A stretch of DNA of 41,499 nucleotides from Rouxiella silvae (GTDB lineage: Bacteria > Pseudomonadota > Gammaproteobacteria > Enterobacterales > Enterobacteriaceae), in NCBI RefSeq assembly GCF_002093625.1, contig NZ_MRWD01000053.1:1-41499 (forward strand), written 5' to 3'. Positions 8,255 through 17,672 of the stretch are shown here, piece after piece. Below the pieces are notes generated by a model. It was not told the DNA's origin. It did not search any database and was given only the letters and a program-made list of their open reading frames with translations. Positions within the stretch are counted from its first letter, which is position 1; every line of letters starts with the position of its first letter. A program made the position numbers and the translations under genes.

Positions 8255-9601
8255 TTAGCGTTTCTCTCCCCAACTGTGGTATTCGCTGCCCCGGACCTCA
8301 GGCGCAGTCTCGGGCATCATCATCAGCCCGATCATTGAAATAATACCGAGAACCATCATATAGATAGCCAGTCCGTGATAATCCCCGCCGCTGACCTGAA
8401 GAATTTTAACCGCCACTAATCCCAGCACGCCGCTGCCAATCAGCGAACCAATTTGCCAGATAAGCGCGATCCCACTACAGCGGATGCGCGTTGGGAACAG
8501 TTCGGGGAAATACGATGCTTGTGGGGCATAACACATGCTGTGGCCGAAGGTGAGGGCCAGGATCATAGCGATTTGCGTCATCCAGAAAGTATCCTGTTTG
8601 AGCACCAGGAAGAACGGAATAATTCCCACCACTAACAGCAGCGCGCCTGCCATATAGACGGGTTTACGCCCGACTTTGTCCGAGAGTTTACCCATCAGAG
8701 GAATAGAAAAAATCTCGAGAATGACCGCTACTATCATCGTGTCGAGAAGAATACTGGCGCTGAGATGATTCGCCTTACCAAAGGCTAGGACGATGACCGT
8801 AAACATGGCGAAGGCGCAGGCTTCAATCAGTTTGGCACACACGCCTTTGACGATAATGCCCGGATAACGGCGAATGACTTCAAGCACCGGCTGGGATTCT
8901 ACCGCTTTGGTTTTACGGATCTCGGCAAAAACTGGCGATTCATCGATTCTTAAACGAATAAACAGACCGACAATGACCAACAGCAGGCTGAGCAAAAAAG
9001 GAATACGCCATCCCCAGGCCAGCATCTGCTCGGCGCTGAGCTGTGCATTCAGCACTGCGAACAGTGCGGAGGGGAGCAAAAAGCCCAGAGGTGCGCCAAT
9101 TTGTACCCAACTTGCAAAAAAGCCGCGTCGCTCTGGGCGCGAATATTCGGCGGTCATTAACACGGCGCCTGCCTGCTCACCGCCTACGCCGAAGCCCTGG
9201 AGTACGCGAATAAAAATCAGCAGCACGGGCGCCCAGTAACCTATTTTCTCGTAGGTGGGCAGCAGACCGATACAAAAGGTGCCTAATCCGACGATCAGAA
9301 TAGTTATCACCAGCGCTTTTTTGCGCCCGACTTTATCGCCGATATGCCCAAAGACAATACCGCCGAGAGGGCGAGCCAGAAAACCGACGGCGTAGGTAGC
9401 AAAGGCCGCCAAGGTACTGACCAGCGGATCGGCGCTGGGGAAAAAAAGTTGGCCGAAGAACAACACTGCCGCGGTTCCATAAGCAAAAAAGTCATAATAT
9501 TCAGCGGCGGTACCGATTGCCGAGGCCCCGGCGACGCGTTTTAATACTGAGCGTTCTTCTCGGGTCATGGCGGCGTGAGACGAGGTTGAAACCTGTGTCA
9601 T
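8255..9601 (-). CDS. MHS-family MFS metabolite:H+ symporter
   Basis: The 448-residue, 12-helix inner-membrane carrier has the sugar-porter/ProP/ShiA-type signature: EYYDFFAYGTAA in helix 1, the loop 2-3 motif GHIGDKVGRKKAL, RVLQGFGVGGEQAGA in helix 4, and a second LSDKVGRKP in the middle loop. This places it in the metabolite:H+ symporter group with ShiA, KgtP and ProP. GGAG lies nine bases before the ATG. E. coli carries a related MHS gene (ydfJ) at its rsp locus that is interrupted by a prophage, so this may be an intact functional counterpart. Likely substrate: a sugar acid or its breakdown product (inference). Confidence 0.85.
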   Translation of the reverse strand: MTQVSTSSHAAMTREERSVLKRVAGASAIGTAAEYYDFFAYGTAAVLFFGQLFFPSADPLVSTLAAFATYAVGFLARPLGGIVFGHIGDKVGRKKALVITILIVGLGTFCIGLLPTYEKIGYWAPVLLIFIRVLQGFGVGGEQAGAVLMTAEYSRPERRGFFASWVQIGAPLGFLLPSALFAVLNAQLSAEQMLAWGWRIPFLLSLLLVIVGLFIRLRIDESPVFAEIRKTKAVESQPVLEVIRRYPGIIVKGVCAKLIEACAFAMFTVIVLAFGKANHLSASILLDTMIVAVILEIFSIPLMGKLSDKVGRKPVYMAGALLLVVGIIPFFLVLKQDTFWMTQIAMILALTFGHSMCYAPQASYFPELFPTRIRCSGIALIWQIGSLIGSGVLGLVAVKILQVSGGDYHGLAIYMMVLGIISMIGLMMMPETAPEVRGSEYHSWGEKR

Positions 9602-9638
9602 TGTAGGGTGCTCCAGGTGTAACTAGGGTGTTGTAAAT

Positions 9639-9659
9639 CCCCGACGGAACGCGTCGGGG
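9639..9659. other. Intergenic hairpin between two transporter genes
   Basis: CCCCGACG (9639-9646) and CGTCGGGG (9652-9659) form a perfect 8-bp stem with a 5-base loop in the 65-bp gap between the two MFS genes. There is no proper T-tract on either strand, so it more likely stabilises or processes the polycistronic mRNA than stops transcription. Confidence 0.5.
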
Positions 9660-9666
9660 GCAGCAC

Positions 9667-10956
9667 TTAAGAGTGTGAGATCCGTGCAGCAGGCTGGTGC
9701 TTAGGTGGCTTGATGACAAAGAACACCAGAATGGCACCCACGGCTGCAACGCCGCCGGCCAGAATAAATGCGCTGTCGAAATGGCCGGTGTTTTGCACGA
9801 TAAATCCGGTTACCACCGGGCCAATAATGCCGGATATGCTGCCGATGAGGTGAATGAACCCGCTGGCGCTGCCGACTTTAGATTTATGCACTACATCCTG
9901 AATAATGGCCCAATAAATCGCACCGGTGGTGTAAAGGAAGAAGATCGATATCGACATAAGTATTACAGCGGGCACAACGCTTGTGACTACGCCCGCCAAT
10001 GCCATACAAATCGCCGCCGCCAATAGGCTGACCACAAGGACAATTTTTCGCGACAGTAATAAGCGGCCGGTAATATTAAATATTTTATCCGAAATAATAC
10101 CGCCTAACGCCAGGCCGAAGAAGCCGACAATCCAGGGAATAACGGTAGTCAGGCTCATCTCTTTAATATTTAACCCGTGTGCCTGAACCAAATAGGCTGG
10201 GAACCAGCTCAGGAAGAAGAATAAAATATAGTTGTAGCAGAAGAAGGCGAAGGCGGTAACCAAGATAATAGGCTGACGCAGGTAGTAGCCCAGCGTATGC
10301 GCCGACTGAGTTAAATCCTCTTCGTCATTAATTTTTTCGGACTTTAACTGGTTAACCAACTGGCGCTCACGCTCGCTGACACGCTTGCTTTTTTCTGGGT
10401 TGTCGGAGGCGGTAAAGAACCACACCAGCATCCAGACGATGCCAATCGAGGCGATGATCATAAACGCAGGGCGCCAGCCAAAAGAGATAGCCAGATAGCC
10501 GACGATAGGACCGGCTACAGCACCCCCGAGCGGAGAGCCTGCGCTGAGTAGCCCCATCGCCGTAGCCGCCTGTTTCTTGGGGAACCAGCCGTTAATCATT
10601 TTATTCGCCGACGCGCAGATCGGACCCTCAGCCATACCAAACAGCACGCGCAGGATTAGCATGGAGTAAAAACCGGTCGCAATCGCGGTCATGCCGCAGA
10701 ATATTGACCATAGTCCTACGGCTAAACCTAATACTAAGGTTGGACCGAATTTATCAACCGCCAGTCCACCAATGAAGTTAAATATTGCATAGCCGAAGAA
10801 GAAACTGCCAAATATCATCCCGAATTGTTCAGGATTAATTGTTAGCTCTTTTTCTATCATCGGTACAGTAATCGAAAGCGCAACGCGATCGAGGTAATTT
10901 ATCATGTAGACCAGACACAGCAGGAGTACAATGGTCCAGCGTAGGTTCTTAAACAT
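9667..10956 (-). CDS. ACS-family MFS transporter, hexuronate/sugar-acid type
   Basis: The 429-residue inner-membrane carrier resembles the anion:cation symporter family of GudP, GarP and ExuT. Seen: YMINYLDRVALSITVPMIEKEL in helix 1, the GGLAVDKFGP loop, RVLFGMAEGPICASANKMINGWFPKKQAATAMG across helices 4-5, and 12 predicted helices. I start at the ATG at 10956, which has GGAG six bases upstream, rather than the longer frame from 10998. Together with rspA and rspB downstream of the same promoter side it probably imports a hexonate or hexuronate that feeds the dehydratase. A 175-bp gap with a hairpin separates it from rspB. Confidence 0.88.
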   Translation of the reverse strand: MFKNLRWTIVLLLCLVYMINYLDRVALSITVPMIEKELTINPEQFGMIFGSFFFGYAIFNFIGGLAVDKFGPTLVLGLAVGLWSIFCGMTAIATGFYSMLILRVLFGMAEGPICASANKMINGWFPKKQAATAMGLLSAGSPLGGAVAGPIVGYLAISFGWRPAFMIIASIGIVWMLVWFFTASDNPEKSKRVSERERQLVNQLKSEKINDEEDLTQSAHTLGYYLRQPIILVTAFAFFCYNYILFFFLSWFPAYLVQAHGLNIKEMSLTTVIPWIVGFFGLALGGIISDKIFNITGRLLLSRKIVLVVSLLAAAICMALAGVVTSVVPAVILMSISIFFLYTTGAIYWAIIQDVVHKSKVGSASGFIHLIGSISGIIGPVVTGFIVQNTGHFDSAFILAGGVAAVGAILVFFVIKPPKHQPAARISHS

Positions 10957-11091
10957 TTTCAGCTCCACTTGGTGTAGTTTTAATAGTGATGCGTTCAATC
11001 ATTCTCTTTCAGATAAAAACGGTTATATCGGATAAAATTTCGCTAATAAATTTTCATTGCTATAAAAAGCGTGTTTTAACTAATTACCCTG

Positions 11092-11120
11092 GTGGGCAGG
11101 CCAATAAATAATGACCTGCC
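11092..11120. other. Hairpin-like inverted repeat after rspB
   Basis: GGCAGG and CCTGCC arms, with a loop of about 14 AT-rich bases, lie just after the rspB stop. There is no T-tract. It may mark the 3' boundary of an rspAB segment of the operon mRNA. Confidence 0.3.
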
Positions 11121-11130
11121 AAAGTCGATG

Positions 11131-12144
11131 TTAGAATTTGAGAAGAACTTTACAGCAGGCTCGCTGGTCTTTCTCAAATAAGGTCATGGCAGCCTCAACG
11201 TCTTCACCCGGCATGCAGTGGGTGACCAATTTCTCGGGACTGATTTTCCCTTCGGACATCCATTCAATAACCTGCGGAAAACGATGACTATTGAGGCGTG
11301 AAGAAAATAGCGAGATTTCTTTACTGGTAATGCTTTGCTGCGTAATGCTACAGGCTTCACCTGAGAATCCCATCATGCCTACGCGCGCTGCCGGTGAGGC
11401 CACGTTAATCGCCTCCTGCAAAATTGATGGATGACAGGCCGCGTCAATAACCAACGTCGGGCGGATATTTTCAGCCGCCAACTGTTCTGTCACCGACTTA
11501 TGCTGGTTATTTATGGCCCAGTCTGCGCCATTTTCACGCGCCATTTGCAGACGTTCTTCAATTCTGTCTGCAACAATGACTTTTTGAACGCCATAGACGC
11601 CTTTTAGCACCTGAATAACCGTCAAGCCCATCGGCCCCGCGCCGAAGATAAGGGCGGTGTCCGTTGGGGTCGGCTTCAGAAAGGCGGTAATATTGGCCGC
11701 AATGGTAAAGGGTTCGACCATGCTGGCGAGCTGATCTGGAATTGAGTCCGGAACTTGATAAGCGTTTTGAGCCGGTGCCACGGCGTAGTCGCTGAACCCG
11801 CCGTCGCGGTGCACACCTATCACCTGTAGCTCGCTGCAAACGTTGGGGCGACCCACTGAACACGGGTAGCAGTGGCCGCAGCTGACCACGGGGTCAATCA
11901 CCACTCTCTCGCCGATGCGTGAAGGGTCAACGCCTTCGCCAACGCTGTCAATGTGACCAAAAAACTCGTGTCCAATCACCCGTGGGTATTTCGCGAACGG
12001 ATTGTGGCCGTGATAAATATGCACATCCGAGCCGCAAATACCGGCGTAGCTTACCTTGATGCGAACCTCGCCAGGCGCCGGTTGCAGCATCGGGCGTGTT
12101 TCGATAACCAATTTTCCTGGCTGCTGAATAACGATACTTTTCAT
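11131..12144 (-). CDS. rspB: Zinc-dependent alcohol dehydrogenase RspB
   Basis: The medium-chain dehydrogenase (337 residues; E. coli RspB 339) has catalytic zinc ligands Cys37 and His59-Glu60 (GICGSD, GHEFFG), four structural zinc cysteines (Cys89, 92, 95 and 103) and a Rossmann motif GAGPMG. It presumably oxidises a sugar acid or polyol to the keto form that the RspA product pathway uses; the physiological substrate is unsettled. I start at the ATG at 12144 with GAGAG upstream, matching the E. coli N-terminus (MKSI), rather than the longer frame. The rspA stop is 29 bases upstream, so the two are one operon. Confidence 0.9.
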   Translation of the reverse strand: MKSIVIQQPGKLVIETRPMLQPAPGEVRIKVSYAGICGSDVHIYHGHNPFAKYPRVIGHEFFGHIDSVGEGVDPSRIGERVVIDPVVSCGHCYPCSVGRPNVCSELQVIGVHRDGGFSDYAVAPAQNAYQVPDSIPDQLASMVEPFTIAANITAFLKPTPTDTALIFGAGPMGLTVIQVLKGVYGVQKVIVADRIEERLQMARENGADWAINNQHKSVTEQLAAENIRPTLVIDAACHPSILQEAINVASPAARVGMMGFSGEACSITQQSITSKEISLFSSRLNSHRFPQVIEWMSEGKISPEKLVTHCMPGEDVEAAMTLFEKDQRACCKVLLKF

Positions 12145-12173
12145 AGCATTTCTCTCAATAAGCGGCACATTGT

Positions 12174-13388
12174 TTACCAACTCCACAGCGTGCCGTCTTC
12201 AAGACGGGCGACCGGCAGATAGGCAGGGTCGTAGGGGTATTTGGCCGCCAGCTTTTCATCAAACTCGATGCCAATCCCCGGTTTTTCCCCCGGATGCATG
12301 TAGCCGTTGTCAAAAGTCCAGCTGTGTGGGAACACTTCCAGCATTTGTTCTGAATAGCCCATGTACTCCTGCACGCCAAAGTTTGGTACCCACAGGTCAA
12401 AGTGCAGCGCCGCCGCCATGCAGATAGGCGACAGGTCAGAAGGGCCGTGTGAACCGGTGCGTACCTGATAAAGCGAGGCAAAGTCGGCAATGCGGCGCAT
12501 ACCGGTCACGCCGCCCGCGTGGGTTATAGTGGTACGAATGTAGTCAATTAACTGCTCTTCAATCAGTTGCTTACAGTCCCAAATGCTGTTGAACACTTCA
12601 CCGACTGCAATCGGCGTCACGGTGTGCTGGCGGATTAGTCGGAAGCATTCCTGATTTTCGGCAGGCGTCGGGTCTTCCATCCAGAACAGACGGTATTGCT
12701 CAACACTTTTGCCAAAGCGGGCAGCTTCGATAGGCGTCAGGCGGTGGTGCATGTCGTGTAACAGGTGTTCGTCAAAGCCAAATCTTTCTCGCACTGCCTC
12801 AAACAGCTTTGGCGTGAAATCGAGGTATTTTTCCGTTGACCACAGCTGTTCTTCGGGCCAGTTGCCTTTGGTTGCTGGTTCATAGGCCAACCCTTTACCT
12901 TTGGTCACGCCGTAGCCGGTTTTCATGCCGGGAACGCCGCACTGCACGCGGATCGCCTTGAAGCCTTCTTCTTTGTGGCGCGCATAGTCGTCGAGGACTT
13001 CGTCAATCGATTGACCTGTAGTGTGACAATAGACCATCACGCCGGTGCGGGATGCGCCGCCAAGTAGTTGATAAAGAGGCATATTGGCGGCTTTAGCTTT
13101 AATATCCCACAGGGCAACGTCCACCGCCGAGATTGCCGACATCGTCACTGGACCGCGACGCCAATAGGCACCTTTATAGAAAAATTGCCAAATATCTTCA
13201 ATCTGATGGGCGTCGCGGCCAATGAGCTGTGGGCAAACGTGATCTTTTAAATAAGACGCGACCGGCAGTTCGCGACCGTTCAGTGTGGCATCACCCAAGC
13301 CGGTCAGGCCGCTATCGGTAGTGATTTTTAAGGTAACAAAGTTGCGACCTGGGCAGGTAACAAAGACTTCAGCTTTGACTATTTTCAT
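12174..13388 (-). CDS. rspA: D-mannonate dehydratase-family protein RspA
   Basis: This 404-residue enolase-superfamily protein has the same length as E. coli RspA (starvation-sensing protein, ManD family) and is very similar to it. Metal ligands fit Asp212 (HDMHHR), Glu238 (WMEDP) and Glu264 (VGEVFNS), with catalytic candidates His214 and His314 (TGSHGPSD). ManD enzymes dehydrate D-mannonate to 2-keto-3-deoxygluconate; RspA-type members are known to have low activity, so the true substrate is open. It is the first gene of the minus-strand operon, with AAGG nine bases before the ATG. Confidence 0.92.
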   Translation of the reverse strand: MKIVKAEVFVTCPGRNFVTLKITTDSGLTGLGDATLNGRELPVASYLKDHVCPQLIGRDAHQIEDIWQFFYKGAYWRRGPVTMSAISAVDVALWDIKAKAANMPLYQLLGGASRTGVMVYCHTTGQSIDEVLDDYARHKEEGFKAIRVQCGVPGMKTGYGVTKGKGLAYEPATKGNWPEEQLWSTEKYLDFTPKLFEAVRERFGFDEHLLHDMHHRLTPIEAARFGKSVEQYRLFWMEDPTPAENQECFRLIRQHTVTPIAVGEVFNSIWDCKQLIEEQLIDYIRTTITHAGGVTGMRRIADFASLYQVRTGSHGPSDLSPICMAAALHFDLWVPNFGVQEYMGYSEQMLEVFPHSWTFDNGYMHPGEKPGIGIEFDEKLAAKYPYDPAYLPVARLEDGTLWSW

Positions 13389-13455
13389 CAGGCAAGACCT
13401 TTTGCAGGAAGAGAGTGTGGTGCATTGGTTAAAAAATACGCCCTTACCTAACTAC

Positions 13456-13467
13456 CATACAAGTATG
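13456..13467. promoter_or_regulatory. Candidate RspR operator upstream of rspA
   Basis: CATAC-AA-GTATG is an inverted repeat about 70 bp upstream of the rspA start. On the minus strand it reads CATACTTGTATG, similar in form to GntR/FCD operators. It is the only such dyad I noticed in the rsp control region, so RspR binding is a reasonable guess. Confidence 0.4.
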
Positions 13468-13574
13468 CAGATCGATTTTTGCAGGTTGAGATCACAGTTT
13501 GTTGCGCAGTTGTTATTTGCAGTGCAGAAGAAGAGGGGAGTAGAGATAGTGTGTGTGAGAGAAACCGCCGGGCG

Positions 13575-14474
13575 TTAGCCCAGCAGTGCACAATGAGGCG
13601 GCAGTCGACACTGCAGCGCATTGGGTAAGATATCGATGCGAAAATGCTTGCCGGTCAGCGGTTCACCGTCAAGGTTGAAGGTCATATCATGTGGTGCGTT
13701 GATTTCCAGCCAAGGCAGAGAGGTCGAAACGATATTTTTGTTCTCTTCACCATTGAGCAGGCTGCGTAAAAATGAAGGCAGAAGCTCCTCGGCAGTCAGC
13801 AGACGCAGCTGTAGCAGACCATCGTTAATCAGCGCCTCAGGGCAAATTTCCTGTCCGCCACCGGCCTGACGGCCGTTGCCAATGCCTATAATCAGCGCAT
13901 CGCCTTCCCATTTGAAGTCAGGGCCAGTTATCTCACAGCGGTCGGCTTTAAGTGTGTCCATTCTCAGCAGGCCGTGAATGAAGTAAGAAACACCGCCAAG
14001 TGCCGATTTGAGTTTCTCGGGGGTTTCGGTGGTAATGCGCGTGCCAAAACCGCCGGTAGCCATGTTAATGAAATAGCGCTCGCGGTTGACGCTCGCGAGG
14101 TCGATCTCAGTGGCTCGTCCATGTACCGCAAGCGTTAACGCCTGATCCATCTCTAGCGGAATGCCACAGCTGGTGGCGAAGTCGTTAGCGGTGCCAAGCG
14201 GAATAATCCCCAACGCCGGGCGTGATGCCTGCGGATGAGCAATTAACGCCGTCGCGACTTCATTAATGGTGCCGTCACCGCCGCCGGCAATCACCGTGTC
14301 TGCGCCAAGTTCGATGGCTTCAGCCACGTAGCGTGCGGCATCACCGTGTTCCCATGTCACACGCACCTCAAGTTCTACACCTTCAGAGCGCAGGTGATAA
14401 ACGGCTTCGCGCAGTGCTTCATTGCCCGCGCCTTTTCCATTTAAAATCAGCAGTGCTTGTGTTTTTTTAGTCAT
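13575..14474 (-). CDS. yegS: YegS-type lipid kinase
   Basis: The diacylglycerol-kinase catalytic fold is marked by [10 protein letters not shown] at the N-terminus, [10 protein letters not shown] (about residues 64-73), PLGTANDFA and [17 protein letters not shown]. coli YegS phosphorylates phosphatidylglycerol in vitro. I start at the ATG at 14474 with GGAGGG upstream, giving 299 residues as in E. coli; the longer frame adds 29 unrelated residues. It stands alone on the minus strand, downstream of the cyaR terminator. Confidence 0.93.
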   Translation of the reverse strand: MTKKTQALLILNGKGAGNEALREAVYHLRSEGVELEVRVTWEHGDAARYVAEAIELGADTVIAGGGDGTINEVATALIAHPQASRPALGIIPLGTANDFATSCGIPLEMDQALTLAVHGRATEIDLASVNRERYFINMATGGFGTRITTETPEKLKSALGGVSYFIHGLLRMDTLKADRCEITGPDFKWEGDALIIGIGNGRQAGGGQEICPEALINDGLLQLRLLTAEELLPSFLRSLLNGEENKNIVSTSLPWLEINAPHDMTFNLDGEPLTGKHFRIDILPNALQCRLPPHCALLG

Positions 14475-14694
14475 GCACCCTCCATGCTTACCGATCCAGT
14501 GATTATAAAGTAGATGATTTGAGGGGCCAATAGCCATCGGAATTTTCAGGGAAATCTGCATGAATAGAGTAATGAGAGTTATTTTAATAAGAATGAAATA
14601 GATGTGACTATTATAAAGTTCAAAATACTTTATATATTTAATTTATTAATAGAAGAGGGGAGATTGATGATTAATTAAATTAAATTTTAATAAT
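14475..14694. other. AT-rich spacer between yegS and cyaR
   Basis: This 220-bp stretch is very AT-rich, with runs of alternating A and T around 14620-14700. I see no open frame or RNA gene. It must carry the yegS promoter on the minus strand; no single good match to consensus is evident. Confidence 0.4.
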
Positions 14695-14785
14695 AAAATA
14701 ATGCCAGCCCAAGGGTGTTTGGACCGGCGAAGAGGTGGTGACATTAAGTTTATGCGGTTCTTTTTCATTCGAGGGTCTTGCTGCG
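14695..14785 (-). ncRNA. cyaR: CyaR (RyeE) small RNA
   Basis: Position and architecture identify it: it lies just downstream of yegQ in the same direction, as in E. coli. The minus strand reads a leader, a single-stranded ACCACCTC core (the conserved seed that pairs with Shine-Dalgarno regions), then a 10-bp terminator stem (GCCGGTCCAA with TTGGGCTGGC, two G-U pairs) and a T-rich tail. Predicted length is about 90 nt (E. coli 87). The 5' leader differs from E. coli. CyaR is an Hfq-dependent repressor of mRNAs such as ompX and luxS in E. coli. Confidence 0.8.
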
Positions 14786-14835
14786 GAAAATATAATAACC
14801 AAAAGCATCAGGCCGAGTTGTGATCAGATTCTACT
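14786..14835 (-). promoter_or_regulatory. CRP-dependent promoter of cyaR
   Basis: On the minus strand a strong CRP half site (TGATCACA) is centred about 42 bases before the predicted start, with TATTAT as the -10 element. This is class II geometry, fitting the known CRP activation of cyaR. The distal half site is weak (GTAGA against TGTGA). Confidence 0.6.
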
Positions 14836-14848
14836 TTTTGAGAATAAA

Positions 14849-14873
14849 GTCGAAATAAAAAAGCTATTTCGAC
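14849..14873 (-). terminator. Terminator after trhP (yegQ)
   Basis: GTCGAAATA (14849-14857) and TATTTCGAC (14865-14873) form a perfect 9-bp stem with a 7-base loop, 18 bases after the trhP stop. On the minus strand it is followed by TTTATTCT, a modest T-rich tail, separating trhP from cyaR. Confidence 0.6.
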
Positions 14874-14890
14874 CCTATTTATTGCTTTAA

Positions 14891-16270
14891 TTACGACTGT
14901 GCATTACGCGTATTACTATTTATAAGGTTTCTTAATAAAATAGCGAACGCCAACGGTATCTCTTTAGGAATGGGTAAATAAACGAAATGACCGTTTCCTG
15001 GTGCTACATCAATCGGTTCGCCTTTTTTGTTTTGCATCTGCTCAATGAAAAACGACACATTACCTTCGGGCGTCATGATCTCTATGCTGTCACCAACGGA
15101 GAAGCGATTTTTGACATCCACCTCAGCCCAGCCGCTGTTTTTTCCGCTGCCGCGCACGCCGGTAAATTCTCCGGCAAACTGCTGGCGGTCGCTCACTGAA
15201 AAGCCGTAGTCATAGTTTTGCTGCGCCTGATGCACGTGGCGGCGTAAAAAACCTTCGGTATAGCCACGATGCGCTAACCCTTCTAGGGTAGTGAGCAGGT
15301 TAGGGTCGAAAGGTTTTCCCGCTACGGCGTCGTCAATGGCGCGTCGGTAAACCTGCGCGGTGCGGGCGCAGTAATAAAATGACTTGGTGCGGCCCTCAAT
15401 TTTCAACGAATGCACGCCCATTGTTGTGAGGCTTGAGACGTGTTCGATGGCGCGCAGGTCTTTGGAATTCATAATGTAGGTACCGTGCTCATCTTCGAAA
15501 GCACTCATATATTCTCCGGGGCGCAGGGCTTCTTCCAGCATAAACACCCGGTCTGTGGGTTGACCGAGACCCAGGGTTGGCGCGTCGGTTTCGACCTGCT
15601 TCACTGCGATGGGGTCATGCTGATGAACGATATTGCCTAACGCGTCCTCTTTGCCTTCCTGTACTTTATATTCCCAGCGGCAGGCGTTGGTGCAGGTTCC
15701 CTGATTTGGGTCGCGTTTATTAATGTAACCCGAAAGCAGGCAGCGGCCGGAATAGGCCATGCACAGCGCGCCGTGTACAAACACCTCAAGCTCCATCTCG
15801 GGAACCTGTTGACGTATTTCAGCTATCTCTTCCAAAGACAATTCGCGCGAGAGAATCACTCGGCTCAGTCCCATTTGCTGCCAAAATTTTACCGTCGCCC
15901 AGTTGACGGCGTTGGCCTGTACTGACAGGTGAATATCCATATCGGGAAAGGCGTCGCGCACCATCATGATCAGGCCGGGATCGGACATGATCAGCGCATC
16001 GGGACCCATTTCAATCACCGGTTGCAGGTCACGCAGAAAGGTTTTTAGCTTGGCGTTGTGTGGGGCAATATTGACCACTACATAAAACTTTTTACCCAGC
16101 GCGTGCGCTTCGTTTATACCCAGCGCCAGGTTTTGGTGAGTAAACTCGTTGTTACGTACGCGCAGGCTGTAGCGGGGCTGACCGGCATACACGGCATCTG
16201 CGCCGTAGGCAAAAGCGTAGCGCATGTTTTTCAGCGTACCGGCGGGAGAAAGTAATTCTGGAGTGAACAT
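14891..16270 (-). CDS. trhP: tRNA hydroxylation protein, U32 peptidase family
   Basis: TrhP (YegQ) is needed for 5-hydroxyuridine formation at the wobble position of tRNA, with prephenate-dependent chemistry. The protein closely follows E. coli YegQ (453 residues): ELLSPAGTLKNMRYAFAYGAD at the start, the U32 signature EVFVHGALCMAYSGRCLLSGY, and the cysteine cluster CTNACRWEY that fits an iron-sulfur site. The start is uncertain: the ATG at 16270 gives the E. coli-like MFTPELL; ATGs at 16276 and 16294 add 2 and 8 residues, and none has a strong Shine-Dalgarno. It is followed by its own terminator and then cyaR. Confidence 0.93.
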   Translation of the reverse strand: MFTPELLSPAGTLKNMRYAFAYGADAVYAGQPRYSLRVRNNEFTHQNLALGINEAHALGKKFYVVVNIAPHNAKLKTFLRDLQPVIEMGPDALIMSDPGLIMMVRDAFPDMDIHLSVQANAVNWATVKFWQQMGLSRVILSRELSLEEIAEIRQQVPEMELEVFVHGALCMAYSGRCLLSGYINKRDPNQGTCTNACRWEYKVQEGKEDALGNIVHQHDPIAVKQVETDAPTLGLGQPTDRVFMLEEALRPGEYMSAFEDEHGTYIMNSKDLRAIEHVSSLTTMGVHSLKIEGRTKSFYYCARTAQVYRRAIDDAVAGKPFDPNLLTTLEGLAHRGYTEGFLRRHVHQAQQNYDYGFSVSDRQQFAGEFTGVRGSGKNSGWAEVDVKNRFSVGDSIEIMTPEGNVSFFIEQMQNKKGEPIDVAPGNGHFVYLPIPKEIPLAFAILLRNLINSNTRNAQS

Positions 16271-16494
16271 AGCCATTCTTGTCTGCGTTTTCATTGATGA
16301 GAAATGATGGAATAAAGGCCGCGACGTTTTATGCGGCGGCGGAAGGCCGCAATTGTATCGATGAAAAAAGTGAAAAGAAGCGGGCAGTGACGGTTATTCG
16401 CAGGGTGTTTGAGCCAGATCAATTTTAGGGGTAATTGATTTATATTGACGCTGCTCGTGGTGAACAGCGTCGTCGTTTAACGTGTCATTTCACT

Positions 16495-16833
16495 TCAGTG
16501 AGTCAAGTCGCGAACGTCCGTGCTTGGACCATTTTTGACTACCGACTGCATGCCCTTTTGGGCCGCACTGGTTGCCGTATACATTTCGCTGACGCCGATG
16601 ACCTGATGATTTTTTGCCTTCAACACAAAATAGTGCTGGCCGTCTTTGGAGGGCTTAAGCTCATACTGTCCTTCATCGGTGGCATTAATCTGTACCGAAG
16701 TGATCCCGTTCTCGGCAGATGCCTTGCTGGCGTACATTTCGCTGCTGAGAATAATCTCTCCGTTACCGGCCTTCAGGTTAAAGTGAAACTGTCCGTTCTT
16801 CGCTTTTTTAAGATCATAATGACCTGTCGCCAT
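16495..16833 (-). CDS. yegP: YegP, two-repeat DUF1508 protein
   Basis: This 112-residue protein is two tandem YegP repeats: first GQFHFNLKAGNGEIILSSEMY, then GQHYFVLKAKNHQVIGVSEMY, each ending in a GM/I-SV helix. The ATG at 16833 has GGAG upstream and gives the E. coli length (110); the longer frame to 16869 is unlikely. Function is unknown; the fold is a small antiparallel sheet dimer. It lies between baeR and trhP as in E. coli. Confidence 0.92.
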   Translation of the reverse strand: MATGHYDLKKAKNGQFHFNLKAGNGEIILSSEMYASKASAENGITSVQINATDEGQYELKPSKDGQHYFVLKAKNHQVIGVSEMYTATSAAQKGMQSVVKNGPSTDVRDLTH

Positions 16834-16856
16834 AAAGGTATCTCCAGTAGGTGAAT

Positions 16857-16888
16857 AATCCATCTTCAAGTGTAGCTAATGATGGATT
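16857..16888. other. 8-bp inverted repeat between baeR and yegP
   Basis: AATCCATC (16857-16864) and GATGGATT (16881-16888) are perfect inverted arms with a 16-base spacer, about 25 bp upstream of yegP and 65 bp after the baeR stop. No T-tract follows on either strand. It could be a yegP operator or a boundary hairpin. Confidence 0.35.
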
Positions 16889-16952
16889 TTCAACCCGTGT
16901 AAAACTCCGTTACTGGCGATTTTCAGGCAAATTTGTGACCTAGGCAACAGAC

Positions 16953-17672
16953 TTATGTCAGCCGACAAGGATCGGCTTCCCAGCGGTAGCCAACGCCATA
17001 GACCGCGCGAATAAAGGCTTTGTCGCCGTCGATTGATTCAAGCTTGCGGCGCAGGTTTTTAATGTGACTGTCGATGGTTCTGTCGGTCACTACGCGATAA
17101 TCATCGTAGAGGTTATTGAGCAGTGCTTCACGGGTAAAAACGTAGCCGGGTTTTATCGACAGTGTTTTAAGCAGGCGGAACTCGGCAGGAGTGAGGTCAA
17201 GCTCCACGCCCTCATAATGAGCCTGGAAGCAGCCTTCATCAATGTGCAGACCCACACCGTCAGCCAGCGGTTCGGCCGGGCGGTAGCAGCGACGTAGAAT
17301 CGTTTTAACCCGCGCCACGACTTCGCGCGGACTGTAGGGTTTGCAGATGTAATCATCTGCGCCGATTTCCAGGCCTAACAGGCGATCAATCTCTTCAGTT
17401 TTAGCGGTCACCATCATGATCGGAATATCTGAAAACTGGCGAATGTCGCGACAAATACTCAGGCCGCTGCTGCCGGGCAGCATCAAATCCAGCAGGATCA
17501 TCGTGGGCGGATTGGACTGCACCAAAGGCACAACGTCGTTACCGTTGGTCAGCCATTCTGTGGCATATCCCGCCGCTTGCAGGTAATCGACCAGCAGTTG
17601 CCCAAGCTTGGGTTCATCTTCAACAATCAGGATCTTGAGTGGCTGGTTTTCAGCGTTAACGAATTCATTCAT
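16953..17672 (-). CDS. baeR: Envelope-stress response regulator BaeR
   Basis: This OmpR/PhoB-family regulator has 239 residues: receiver domain with phosphoacceptor Asp62 (LLDLMLPG), Lys in [14 protein letters not shown], and a winged helix with [19 protein letters not shown] near the C-terminus. It matches E. coli BaeR throughout. Its ATG overlaps the baeS stop by one base (TAATG). In E. coli it activates mdtABCD, acrD and spy in response to envelope damage. Here mdtABC is missing from the operon. Confidence 0.96.
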   Translation of the reverse strand: MNEFVNAENQPLKILIVEDEPKLGQLLVDYLQAAGYATEWLTNGNDVVPLVQSNPPTMILLDLMLPGSSGLSICRDIRQFSDIPIMMVTAKTEEIDRLLGLEIGADDYICKPYSPREVVARVKTILRRCYRPAEPLADGVGLHIDEGCFQAHYEGVELDLTPAEFRLLKTLSIKPGYVFTREALLNNLYDDYRVVTDRTIDSHIKNLRRKLESIDGDKAFIRAVYGVGYRWEADPCRLT

